Both the position numbers and the translations under genes were made by a program. Of a stretch of 21,091 nt of DNA, positions 14,898-21,091 are shown one piece after another. The stretch spans positions 1 through 21,091 of the forward strand of contig CAZLMF010000022.1 of NCBI GenBank assembly GCA_964560565.1, written 5' to 3'. The DNA is from CAZLMF01 sp964560565. GTDB taxonomy: Bacteria > Bacillota > Clostridia > Oscillospirales > Ruminococcaceae. Each line of letters begins with the position of its first letter. Positions within the stretch are counted from its first letter, which is position 1. The notes below the pieces were generated by a model. That model saw only the letters and a list, made by a program, of their open reading frames with translations. It was not told where the DNA came from and did no database searches.

Positions 14898-16268
14898 ATG
14901 GCAGTTCCTAACATTGCTCATAATGAGCTTATGAATATAGATGGACGTGATTTAGCCTTTGTTTTTCTTGAAAACGGCAGGGGCGTAATAACGGAGTGCA
15001 ATTTTGGCAGGGTTAAGCGTGCGAGTGATAAGGGAGCGACTGAAAAGGCGCTTTTTATTGGCAATTCCCCTGTGCTTAATATGGTGGTGCAAGACTTTGG
15101 CAGCCCCACTGCTGATAGGCTTGTGTCCTCAGGCGTTGGCAGGGGCAGAGCAGACCGTGTCCATATAGATGAGCTTGAAAAGGCTGGGGAAGCCACATAC
15201 AACTCACTAGGGCAGGCTGTGGAGGCTATTAAGCCAATCCTTTCAATGCTGCAATCCGGTGCATATATAATCTACTATACAAAGCTTTACCCGACAGATG
15301 GCGCAGGCAACTTTTTCTGGAGCTTAACGGGCACACCTCGTGAGCTAAGAGGCTCAGCGAAGCGAAGCCGAACAGTTGGACTTGACAAGACGATGATACC
15401 TTGCTTTATGCTGCCCACTCAGCACCCTGCCCTTTACAATAGCCCAAGGATGAACTACTATCGTGAGTTTGCAAGAAACGGCGGCACATTAAGCGGTATA
15501 TCGCTGCATATATGCGGAATGTTCTGCGCTGTTTTAGATGGGCATCACAAGGCAGCAGCGGCACTATTGGAAGACGTAGATTTTCACAGCCTTGTAATCG
15601 AGCGATTAGACGGCTTTTACTTTGATAGCGCAGATGCTACCGATAATAAGACACCAACTCCCACCGGGATTGAATCAATGTCGTGCCGCATACCCTTTTC
15701 ACGCCTTGATCCTGATGTTATTAAGCGCATAATGCTCCTGCGGCGCTATGGGAAGCCACGCAACTTTTATGATTTGAGAGTAAACTACCACTCCCAAGAA
15801 CAAAGCTACCGTGGTGGAATGTGGAGTGAGGAGATCATTAAGAAAAGTGAAGATTCGCCCGATGTGGATATGATTACTTCAGCTCAAACCATTGAAAACC
15901 TAACCCAGCCCGAACTAGATGCACTCATTAAGGGGAAAACTACTCTAAACGGCAAGACTATAGTCACCCCAAGCTTATATTCAAGCGTAGTTATAGCAAG
16001 TAACTTTCTTCAGCATACGGACTTCAACCGTTTCATTGATTTCTCCCTTGAAGTAATGGAGTCGGAGGAGCTTGCTGCGACTCATGATTATATTTCACAG
16101 CGACTTCGCCGCACTAGTGACAACAGGGTTTACGCTTTCTTTAAGCAATATATCGAGCAATCTAAGGAAAAGCCGTATTCAGAGAAAATCATCGGCATAG
16201 CCAAGCAATATGTAAGCTACTATGAACATGATAATAACATAGCAAGCGAAAACGAGGATGAAATATAG
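14898..16268 (+). CDS. Unrecognised 456-residue protein with ParB-like DGHH motif
   Basis: No membrane segment or signal peptide is seen, so it is probably cytoplasmic. The middle of the protein, about 165-225, has the order of a ParB/Srx-type domain: PCFMLPTQHPALYNSPRMNY, then GGTLSGISLHICGMFCAVLDGHHKAAAAL, with D214, G215, H216 and H217 matching the DGHHR signature of that fold. The N-terminal 130 residues and the charged C-terminal part (about 330-456) have no family I recognise. The start at 14898 stands six bases after AAGGAGG; a TTG at 14892 sits too close. It follows the YcxB-like gene by 15 bases and the unit ends at a terminator. It could be a nuclease or nucleotide-binding protein, but this is inference from one motif. 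Confidence 0.7.
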   Translation: MAVPNIAHNELMNIDGRDLAFVFLENGRGVITECNFGRVKRASDKGATEKALFIGNSPVLNMVVQDFGSPTADRLVSSGVGRGRADRVHIDELEKAGEATYNSLGQAVEAIKPILSMLQSGAYIIYYTKLYPTDGAGNFFWSLTGTPRELRGSAKRSRTVGLDKTMIPCFMLPTQHPALYNSPRMNYYREFARNGGTLSGISLHICGMFCAVLDGHHKAAAALLEDVDFHSLVIERLDGFYFDSADATDNKTPTPTGIESMSCRIPFSRLDPDVIKRIMLLRRYGKPRNFYDLRVNYHSQEQSYRGGMWSEEIIKKSEDSPDVDMITSAQTIENLTQPELDALIKGKTTLNGKTIVTPSLYSSVVIASNFLQHTDFNRFIDFSLEVMESEELAATHDYISQRLRRTSDNRVYAFFKQYIEQSKEKPYSEKIIGIAKQYVSYYEHDNNIASENEDEI

Positions 16269-16296
16269 CAGTAAACACAGTAATAGAATACAAACC

Positions 16297-16325
16297 AAAA
16301 AGCCGTTCAAATGAACGGCTTTTTT
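16297..16325. terminator. Bidirectional terminator between the DGHH gene and ackA
   Basis: Perfect stem AAAAAGCCGTTC (16297-16308) and GAACGGCTTTTT (16313-16324) with loop AAAT. It carries a T run on both strands and sits between two convergent genes. Confidence 0.9.
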
Positions 16326-16340
16326 AAGTATATATAAGAT

Positions 16341-17537
16341 TTACTTGCTGATAAGTGCCAGAGTATCACGAGCGATTAGAAGCTCCTCATTTGTGGGAAG
16401 AATCCAAACCTCAGCACGGGAGTCATCAGTGGAGATTTTTGCTTGCTCACGGTTAAAGCGCTCGTTCTTTTCGTCGTTTAGCTTTATACCCAGAAAATCC
16501 ATATTAGTGCAAACAAGCCTTCTCATAAGGGTGCTGTTCTCGCCGATGCCGCCTGTAAACAGAACTGCGTCAAGACCGTTCATTGCAGTGGCATAGGAGC
16601 CGATGTACTTTTGAATTTGATAAACCTGAACGTCAATGGCAAGTTTTGCTCTTTCGCTACCCTGCGCAACTGCAGCGCACAAATCACGGTGGTCACTCGA
16701 AATCCCTGAGATACCTAAGTATCCGGACTTCTTATTGAGCATATCGGAAAGCTCAGTGGCGTTGAAGCCCTCCTTCTCCATTAGGAAGGTGATTACCGAT
16801 GGGTCAACAGCGCCTGAACGTGTGCCCATGATAAGCCCGTCTAGTGGAGTAAAGCCCATGCTGGTGTCAATGACCTTGCCGCCGTCAACAGCGGCAATGG
16901 ATGAGCCGTTGCCAAGGTGGAGGGTGACAAGCTTTAGGTCCGCAGGGTCTTTGTTGACGATTCGAGCATATTTGCCCGAAACATAGCGGTGAGATGTACC
17001 GTGGAAGCCATACTTGCGGATATGGTATTTCTCATAGTAATCATAGGGGATACCGAACATATATGCCTTAGCGGGCATTGTCTGATGAAAGGCAGTGTCG
17101 AACACTACAACCTGCGGTGTGCTTGCATCAAACACACGATTACACGCACGCATTGCAAGGACATGAGCAGGATTATGCAGCGGTGCAAGGTCGGATATAC
17201 CCTCAATGGCGTTTATTACTTCATCTGTTACAAGGACACTCTCCGTAAAAAGCTCCGCTCCCTGCACAATCCTGTGCCCGACAGCAGAGATTTCATTCAT
17301 GTCAGATATTACAGCGTGTTCGCCCTTAACGAGCATATCTACAAGCTTTCTAAAAGCTTCTGTGTGGGTGGGAAACTCACAGTCCTCGACGATTTCGTTT
17401 TTACCAACTTTATGTGTAATAACTCCGCCCATACCGATGCGCTCGCAATTGCCTTTTGCAATCACACGCTCATCGGACATATCAATAAGTTGATACTTAA
17501 GTGAACTGCTTCCCGCGTTAATGACAAGGATTTTCAT
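16341..17537 (-). CDS. ackA: Acetate kinase
   Basis: Makes ATP and acetate from acetyl phosphate and ADP, the energy-yielding last step of acetate fermentation. The 398 residues match the family. Motifs: ILVINAGSSSLKYQL at the N-terminus, AVGHRIVQG, KYGFHGTSHRYVS, LHLGNGSSIAA (phosphate loop), GTRSGAVDP and FTGGIGEN, then the C-terminal E in PTNEELLIA. The start is ATG at 17537 after GGAGGTAG; an upstream start at 17573 has no ribosome binding site and adds residues foreign to the family. The phosphotransacetylase gene is not adjacent. It diverges from tmcAL, whose product also uses acetate. Confidence 0.98.
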   Translation of the reverse strand: MKILVINAGSSSLKYQLIDMSDERVIAKGNCERIGMGGVITHKVGKNEIVEDCEFPTHTEAFRKLVDMLVKGEHAVISDMNEISAVGHRIVQGAELFTESVLVTDEVINAIEGISDLAPLHNPAHVLAMRACNRVFDASTPQVVVFDTAFHQTMPAKAYMFGIPYDYYEKYHIRKYGFHGTSHRYVSGKYARIVNKDPADLKLVTLHLGNGSSIAAVDGGKVIDTSMGFTPLDGLIMGTRSGAVDPSVITFLMEKEGFNATELSDMLNKKSGYLGISGISSDHRDLCAAVAQGSERAKLAIDVQVYQIQKYIGSYATAMNGLDAVLFTGGIGENSTLMRRLVCTNMDFLGIKLNDEKNERFNREQAKISTDDSRAEVWILPTNEELLIARDTLALISK

Positions 17538-17576
17538 TTCTACCTCCGAATTAATTGACTTTGTTGTCCACATTAT

Positions 17577-17605
17577 ATATTATTACATTACAGAGCTTTT
17601 TTCAA
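17577..17605 (-). promoter_or_regulatory. Possible SigA promoter of ackA
   Basis: On the minus strand TTGAAA (17605-17600) and TAATAT (17582-17577) are 17 bases apart, and a TATAAT lies five bases further on. The leader before the ATG at 17537 would be about 30-35 bases. Confidence 0.45.
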
Positions 17606-17664
17606 GACATAATCAGAAAATTGTCGCATTATTAGCGTAATAGCCAATAAATTTGGAGGAAATG

Positions 17665-18837
17665 ATGATAACTGCAGGGATAATATGTGAATATAACCCA
17701 TTTCATAACGGTCACCGCTATCATATCGAGCAAACCCGCAAGGCGGGGGCAACTCATGTAGTTGCAGTTATGTCAGGTGCATTTGTCCAGCGTGGGGATA
17801 TTGCAATCACTGATAAGTGGACAAGGGCGCGTTATGCCTTAATGGGCGGTGCAGATTTGGTTATTGAGCTGCCTTGCGCATACGCTATGTCAACGGCAGA
17901 AAGCTTTGCCCGTGGAGCTGTGCATATCCTTGATAAGCTGGGATTTGTGGATATACTTAGCTTTGGAAGTGAATGTGGGAGAGTAGATTTACTTTTAGAG
18001 GCAGGGAATGCCGCGCGCAATGCTCAAAGCCACCCAAGCCTTCAAGAAAGCCTTAAACAGGGGAAGTCTTATCCAGCTGCTATGCAGCAGATTATTACAA
18101 AGCTTTTCGGAGGGGAAATAGCGGCGGTCTTTGCATCGCCTAACAACACTCTTGGGATTGAATATATACAAGCAATCCACGAATTTTCATCGAAGATAAA
18201 ACCTATTACTATTATGCGCAAGGGAGCCGCCCACGATACAAATCAGCTAAAGAATGGTATCGCAAGTGCGTCATATATTCGAAAGCTTGTTCGTAATAAT
18301 AGTGGTGGGGATTTAAGTGCCCTCACACCTATGAAATTAACTCGTGAAAACATCACTGACATCAGCCGCCTTGAAACGGCAATTCTTTATCGCATGAGGA
18401 TGATGAGTGCGGATGATATACAAAATATCCCCGATGTGGGGCAGGGCTTAGAAAACCGCATTTATAAGGCAGCTAGGACCGCCACAACGCTAGATGAACT
18501 ACTCAGGGGGATAAAGTCCAAGAGGTACACCCTTGCAAGACTGCGAAGAATCGTGCTTTGTTGTCTACTTGGAATAACGAAAAATGATTTGCAAATCCTC
18601 CCTCCTTATGCTAGAATAATTGGTGTAAACGAGCGTGGATTTGAGCTGCTAAAAACCACGAGGGGGGAAACGCAGTTCCCTTTAATGCAGTCCCTTGCAA
18701 AGCTAAGGGAAACAAGCCCTGCCGCTTGTCGCTTTGCGGATTTAGAGGGCATAGCAGGGGATATATTTGCGCTATCCTATGAAAAGCGGCACGAATGCGG
18801 CGCTGAATTTACAACAAGTGCTGTTGTAATTAAGTGA
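17665..18837 (+). CDS. tmcAL: tRNA(Met) cytidine acetate ligase TmcAL
   Basis: TmcAL (formerly YlbM) forms acetyl-AMP from acetate and ATP and uses it to make N4-acetylcytidine at the wobble base of elongator tRNA-Met. The N-terminal nucleotidyltransferase-like domain shows GIICEYNPFHNGHRYHIE with the HxGH signature, the MSGAFVQRGD motif, DLVIELPC and LSFGSECG. A helical C-terminal part follows, and total length (390) is a little below the B. subtilis protein (415). The start is taken as the ATG at 17665, five bases after GGAGG; an ATG three bases earlier is only two bases from it. It diverges from ackA. No terminator separates it from the next gene, 49 bases away. Confidence 0.94.
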   Translation: MITAGIICEYNPFHNGHRYHIEQTRKAGATHVVAVMSGAFVQRGDIAITDKWTRARYALMGGADLVIELPCAYAMSTAESFARGAVHILDKLGFVDILSFGSECGRVDLLLEAGNAARNAQSHPSLQESLKQGKSYPAAMQQIITKLFGGEIAAVFASPNNTLGIEYIQAIHEFSSKIKPITIMRKGAAHDTNQLKNGIASASYIRKLVRNNSGGDLSALTPMKLTRENITDISRLETAILYRMRMMSADDIQNIPDVGQGLENRIYKAARTATTLDELLRGIKSKRYTLARLRRIVLCCLLGITKNDLQILPPYARIIGVNERGFELLKTTRGETQFPLMQSLAKLRETSPAACRFADLEGIAGDIFALSYEKRHECGAEFTTSAVVIK

Positions 18838-18886
18838 ATATAAAAAGCAGGGGAAGCCTGTTAGATATAGAAGGGATGATGATAAA

Positions 18887-19822
18887 ATGCCAATTCAGAT
18901 TACCGAAGTAGAAAAGAAGAACATAGGGCGTTGCCTAAAGCTTGAAAATGAGCAGGTCAGCGTGATTATCACTGTCGATGTTGGCCCACGTGTTATCTCA
19001 TATGCCTTAAAGGGCATGGAAAATGTGCTGTTTGATGGCACAGAAAAGCTTTCCTTTAATCAAGACCCTGGATTTGAGGAATACTATGGCAAGGGCAAAA
19101 AGTGGCATATTTACGGCGGACACAGATTATGGTACTCTCCAGAGGGCTTCCCTTGCAGCTATTATCCCGACAATGACCCTGTTGACTATAAAATAGTAGA
19201 CAATACTGTCATTATGACTCCTAACCCGCAAATTGAAAACGGCGTTGCATATACCCTGCGCTTTACCCTTGACGATAACACCAGCAGGCTGGTAATAGGA
19301 CATAAAGTCACCTCTCTAGAAGACGGCAAGGAGATTGCACCTTGGGCGCTTACTGTAATGGCAACAGGTGGCGTTGAAATTATCCCACAGTCACAAAAGC
19401 AAACAGGCTTGCTATCCAACCGCAGAATAGTGCTATGGCCTTATAATGATGCGCGTGACGCTAGGTTTTTCCTTGGTAATAAGTATATCACCCTTAAACA
19501 GGATCCAAATTGCAAGCCTGCTTTTAAAGTCGGGACAAACAACGAGGACGGCTGGGCATCATACCTTAATAAAGGTCAGCTTTTTACAAAGCGCTTTGAA
19601 TTCCTTGAGGATGCAAAATACCCCGACTATGAAGTAAACTTTGAAACCTACACCGACTATACAATCCTTGAGATGGAAAGCCTAGGCGAGCTAAAAATGC
19701 TCAATAAGGGCGATTATATCGAGCATGAGGAGGCGTGGGAGCTTATCCCTTGCAATGAGAGCTTTGATGCAAGCAACGAGGATTCAATCGATGCCTTTGC
19801 GAAGAAGTACATCCTGCTCTAG
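18887..19822 (+). CDS. Mutarotase-fold protein, DUF4380-like
   Basis: A 311-residue soluble protein with the look of a beta-sandwich carbohydrate-binding enzyme of the galactose-mutarotase superfamily. The segment VDVGPRVISYALKG near the N-terminus and GGHRLWYSPEGFP at 78-89 with the following YYPDNDPV are typical of DUF4380-type proteins related to aldose 1-epimerases. No signal peptide is present. The Shine-Dalgarno is weak (AAGGGATG). It could act on a sugar or sugar phosphate, but substrate and reaction are unknown. It lies downstream of tmcAL and ends at a strong terminator; no link to the arabinose genes is seen. Confidence 0.7.
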   Translation: MPIQITEVEKKNIGRCLKLENEQVSVIITVDVGPRVISYALKGMENVLFDGTEKLSFNQDPGFEEYYGKGKKWHIYGGHRLWYSPEGFPCSYYPDNDPVDYKIVDNTVIMTPNPQIENGVAYTLRFTLDDNTSRLVIGHKVTSLEDGKEIAPWALTVMATGGVEIIPQSQKQTGLLSNRRIVLWPYNDARDARFFLGNKYITLKQDPNCKPAFKVGTNNEDGWASYLNKGQLFTKRFEFLEDAKYPDYEVNFETYTDYTILEMESLGELKMLNKGDYIEHEEAWELIPCNESFDASNEDSIDAFAKKYILL

Positions 19823-19851
19823 ATTAAGTCGAGCGAATAAATATATATATC

Positions 19852-19887
19852 AAATTCCCCTTCGCATAACTGCGAAGGGGAATTTTT
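19852..19887. terminator. Bidirectional terminator between the mutarotase-fold gene and spoIIID
   Basis: Perfect 15-base stem AAATTCCCCTTCGCA (19852-19866) and TGCGAAGGGGAATTT (19871-19885) with loop TAAC and T runs on both sides. It serves the two convergent genes and touches the spoIIID stop codon. Confidence 0.9.
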
Positions 19888-20147
19888 CACGCCTTATTGC
19901 GCCTGGAGCAATACTTTAGCTTTGTTGCCATGCCGCCTCGAATATGCCTTTCTTGCTTATTTTTCTCAAGGACCTTCTTAACCTGCGTGTGAAGCTGGGG
20001 TTGTATGGTTAAAAGCCGTTCGGACACGTCCTTATGTACTGTGCTTTTGCTGACACCGTACTGCTTTGCCGTATCTCTAACTGTTGCATTATTCTCTATT
20101 ATATACTGCCCTAATATAACACATCTTTCCTCGACGTTACCCTTCAC
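19887..20147 (-). CDS. spoIIID: Sporulation transcription regulator SpoIIID
   Basis: A small DNA-binding protein of the mother cell that activates or represses many SigE-dependent genes, including coat genes, during spore formation. The helix-turn-helix is plain: ATVRDTAKQYGVSKSTVHKD at about residues 21-40, followed by VSERL and the basic C-terminal RHIRGGMATKLKY that contacts DNA in this family. The start is taken as GTG at 20147, giving MKGNVEER, the usual clostridial N-terminus. A GGTGA-containing Shine-Dalgarno stands five bases before it, whereas the GTG at 20156 and ATG at 20153 overlap that site. Length is 86 residues (B. subtilis 93). A SigE-type promoter lies just upstream. Confidence 0.96.
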   Translation of the reverse strand: MKGNVEERCVILGQYIIENNATVRDTAKQYGVSKSTVHKDVSERLLTIQPQLHTQVKKVLEKNKQERHIRGGMATKLKYCSRRNKA

Positions 20148-20177
20148 TTGCATCACCCTTTGCGCGTTTTTATTTCA

Positions 20178-20206
20178 TATATATGCAAAGGGGAGTGTGA
20201 ATATGA
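20178..20206 (-). promoter_or_regulatory. SigE-type promoter of spoIIID
   Basis: On the minus strand TCATATT (20206-20200) and CATATATA (20185-20178) are separated by 14 bases. This matches the SigE -35 element KMATATT fully and the -10 CATACAAT at six of eight. Transcription would start near 20171, about 24 bases before the GTG. B. subtilis spoIIID is transcribed by SigE. Confidence 0.65.
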
Positions 20207-20265
20207 CGGAAGGGGTAAGGTGGGCAAGAATGAGAAATGAGAGATGGTGGGATCATTACAAGTAG
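20203..20265 (+). CDS. Possible 20-residue small protein
   Basis: ATG at 20203 follows AAAGGGGAG at seven bases, an ideal Shine-Dalgarno, and encodes MTEGVRWARMRNERWWDHYK before TAG. The peptide is rich in Trp and Arg. Against it: the -35 element of the spoIIID promoter overlaps the start, there is no clear promoter on this strand, and such short frames arise by chance. It is immediately followed by the CRISPR-like repeat. Confidence 0.25.
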   Translation: MTEGVRWARMRNERWWDHYK

Positions 20266-20267
20266 TT

Positions 20268-20299
20268 ATCTCCCTGCACACGCAGGGAGTGGATTGAAG
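20268..20299 (+). CRISPR. Single type I-C-like CRISPR repeat, no array
   Basis: A 32-base unit with stem CTCCCTGC (20270-20277), loop ACAC and GCAGGGAG (20282-20289), then TGGATTGAAG. A short GC-rich hairpin followed by GTGGATTGAAA(C/T) is the known form of type I-C repeats. No second copy lies at spacer distance on either side and there is no cas gene in the window, so this is at most an orphan repeat or the eroded end of an array. It is not a terminator, since no T run follows. Confidence 0.45.
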
Positions 20300-20474
20300 A
20301 GAAAACCGGGTAATTAGAAGAAGATGCGTTGATTATCCTCCTCACTAAAGCCACTATTCAATACAATTCTCACTGTATAAAACATTTTTCTACAAAAATA
20401 TGCAAAATGCCTTGTATTTTGCTCCATAAAGTGTTAATATAACCTTAACAAATTTGACATAACTGAGGTGGCAT
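20300..20474. other. Intergenic region before the secreted-protein gene
   Basis: AT-rich and without a gene. It holds a 7-base inverted repeat GCAAAAT (20402-20408) and ATTTTGC (20416-20422), whose right arm overlaps the candidate -35 of the next gene. Together with the preceding elements this makes up the gap between spoIIID and the last gene. Confidence 0.4.
20412..20440 (+). promoter_or_regulatory. Weak candidate promoter of the secreted-protein gene
   Basis: TTGTAT (20412-20417) and TAATAT (20435-20440) with a 17-base spacer. Matches are only three and four of six. The inverted repeat described for this gap overlaps the -35. Confidence 0.3.
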
Positions 20475-21091
20475 ATGAATTATTTAAAGTTAAAAGGTGT
20501 TTTGCGTTCGATTGCGGTGATAATGCTTGTTTGTATTTGTGTTTGTATTTCATTACATACTTCCATGCCCATTGTTGCGCAATCCCTTACTGATGAAATT
20601 ATTACTGAAACCTTTGGAAGTTTAAGAAAGAGTACAGCAATATCAATAAAAACAGATTATTGGATAATAAAAAACATGGATAATAACGGCAAATCGTTCC
20701 CGCATAATAACAAGAACCAAAAACTCAGCATTGACTCTTCCTCTTACCCAATTTCAAGCAATTCGTCAGACTGTTTTCTATTTATAACAGGCTATGTTGG
20801 GTTTGGCTTTACAACTTCGTTTTCGTATAGGGGTGAGGGAAAGCTGACTCTCAAGTCCTGCGTACTTGAGCCCGAGGATACGGAAGGAAGAAGCAATATC
20901 CAAATTACTGGATTTTGCGGTGGCGTGCAAGTAGAAGGTGCAATTCTTGATTTAACACTAGATAGTGGAAATGCTACAGAAGTTTGCTTTGACAGCTCAC
21001 TTTGGAATGGGATAACCGAATTTCGAATTACTCGGTTTGAAGGTGAAGAAAACATTCACTTACTCGTAGATGATATTGTTGCAGTGATAGA
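20475..21091 (+). CDS. Secreted protein of unknown function, 3' end outside window
   Basis: The start at 20475 follows GAGGTGG. The first 35 residues form a signal peptide: MNYLKLKGVLRS, a long hydrophobic core (IAVIMLVCICVCISL), and a likely signal peptidase I site after MPIVA. The 205 residues visible continue as a mostly beta-rich extracellular domain with several separated cysteines. They end in a TEFRITRFEGEENIHLLVDD segment that looks like the closing strands of a jelly-roll or carbohydrate-binding-like module. I do not recognise the family. The reading frame is open at the right edge, so the protein is longer than seen here and any catalytic domain may lie outside. Confidence 0.75.
   Translation, partial: MNYLKLKGVLRSIAVIMLVCICVCISLHTSMPIVAQSLTDEIITETFGSLRKSTAISIKTDYWIIKNMDNNGKSFPHNNKNQKLSIDSSSYPISSNSSDCFLFITGYVGFGFTTSFSYRGEGKLTLKSCVLEPEDTEGRSNIQITGFCGGVQVEGAILDLTLDSGNATEVCFDSSLWNGITEFRITRFEGEENIHLLVDDIVAVI

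Noticed and set aside
16989..17504. 171-codon + strand frame opposite ackA
   Set aside because: It is the antisense shadow of a certain acetate kinase gene.
20200..20400. A full CRISPR array around the type I-C-like repeat
   Set aside because: No second repeat occurs at spacer distance on either side, so only a single repeat is reported.
20455..20460. TTGACA just before the secreted-protein gene as a -35 box
   Set aside because: It lies only about 15 bases before the start codon, leaving no room for a -10 element and leader.

Overview
The window looks like a chromosomal stretch from an anaerobic, endospore-forming, motile member of the Clostridia (Bacillota) that can use plant cell-wall arabinan. 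Evidence: SpoIIID and a cotJABC spore-coat operon (spore formation), a flavodiiron FprA-type protein (anaerobe O2/NO defence), a chemoreceptor behind a SigD-like promoter (motility), acetate kinase (acetate-producing fermentation), purine-rich Shine-Dalgarno sequences and moderately AT-rich DNA. No tRNA, rRNA, insertion sequence or phage gene was seen.

Layout. 1-651 (-) is the N-terminal half of a flavodiiron protein. 652-1219 is decayed sequence with a frameshifted lipoprotein remnant, followed by a zinc-ribbon/DUF4234-type membrane protein (+). 2100-3300 (-) is cotJA-cotJB-cotJC, with a CotJB that carries an unusual proline-rich N-terminal extension. 3559-5211 (-) is a methyl-accepting chemotaxis protein, and 5424-5951 (-) is an unrecognised small protein. 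A frameshifted C-terminal remnant of a surface protein (6062-6302) comes just before the arabinan block on the + strand: GH51 arabinofuranosidase, GH43 endo-arabinanase lipoprotein, araA and araD (6303-11744), closed by a strong terminator. Outside the cell the GH43 enzyme would cut arabinan. Inside, GH51 would release L-arabinose, AraA would make L-ribulose, and AraD would pass L-ribulose-5-phosphate to the pentose phosphate pathway. The kinase (araB), transporter and regulator are not in the window.

11862-13904 (+) holds exoA, rfbC and ung: two base-excision-repair enzymes around a sugar epimerase. 14010-16268 (+) is a two-gene unit of a YcxB-like membrane protein and an unrecognised 456-residue protein with a ParB-like DGHH motif. 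It ends at a bidirectional terminator shared with ackA (-), which diverges from tmcAL (+, tRNA-Met cytidine acetate ligase). A mutarotase-fold protein follows, then spoIIID (-) behind a good SigE-type promoter, a lone type I-C-like CRISPR repeat (20268-20299), and the start of a secreted protein running off the right edge.

The points most worth following up are the orphan CRISPR repeat, the YcxB-like/DGHH gene pair, the two homopolymer frameshifts in membrane or lipoprotein remnants, and the alternative-sigma-factor promoters that match the functions of their genes.
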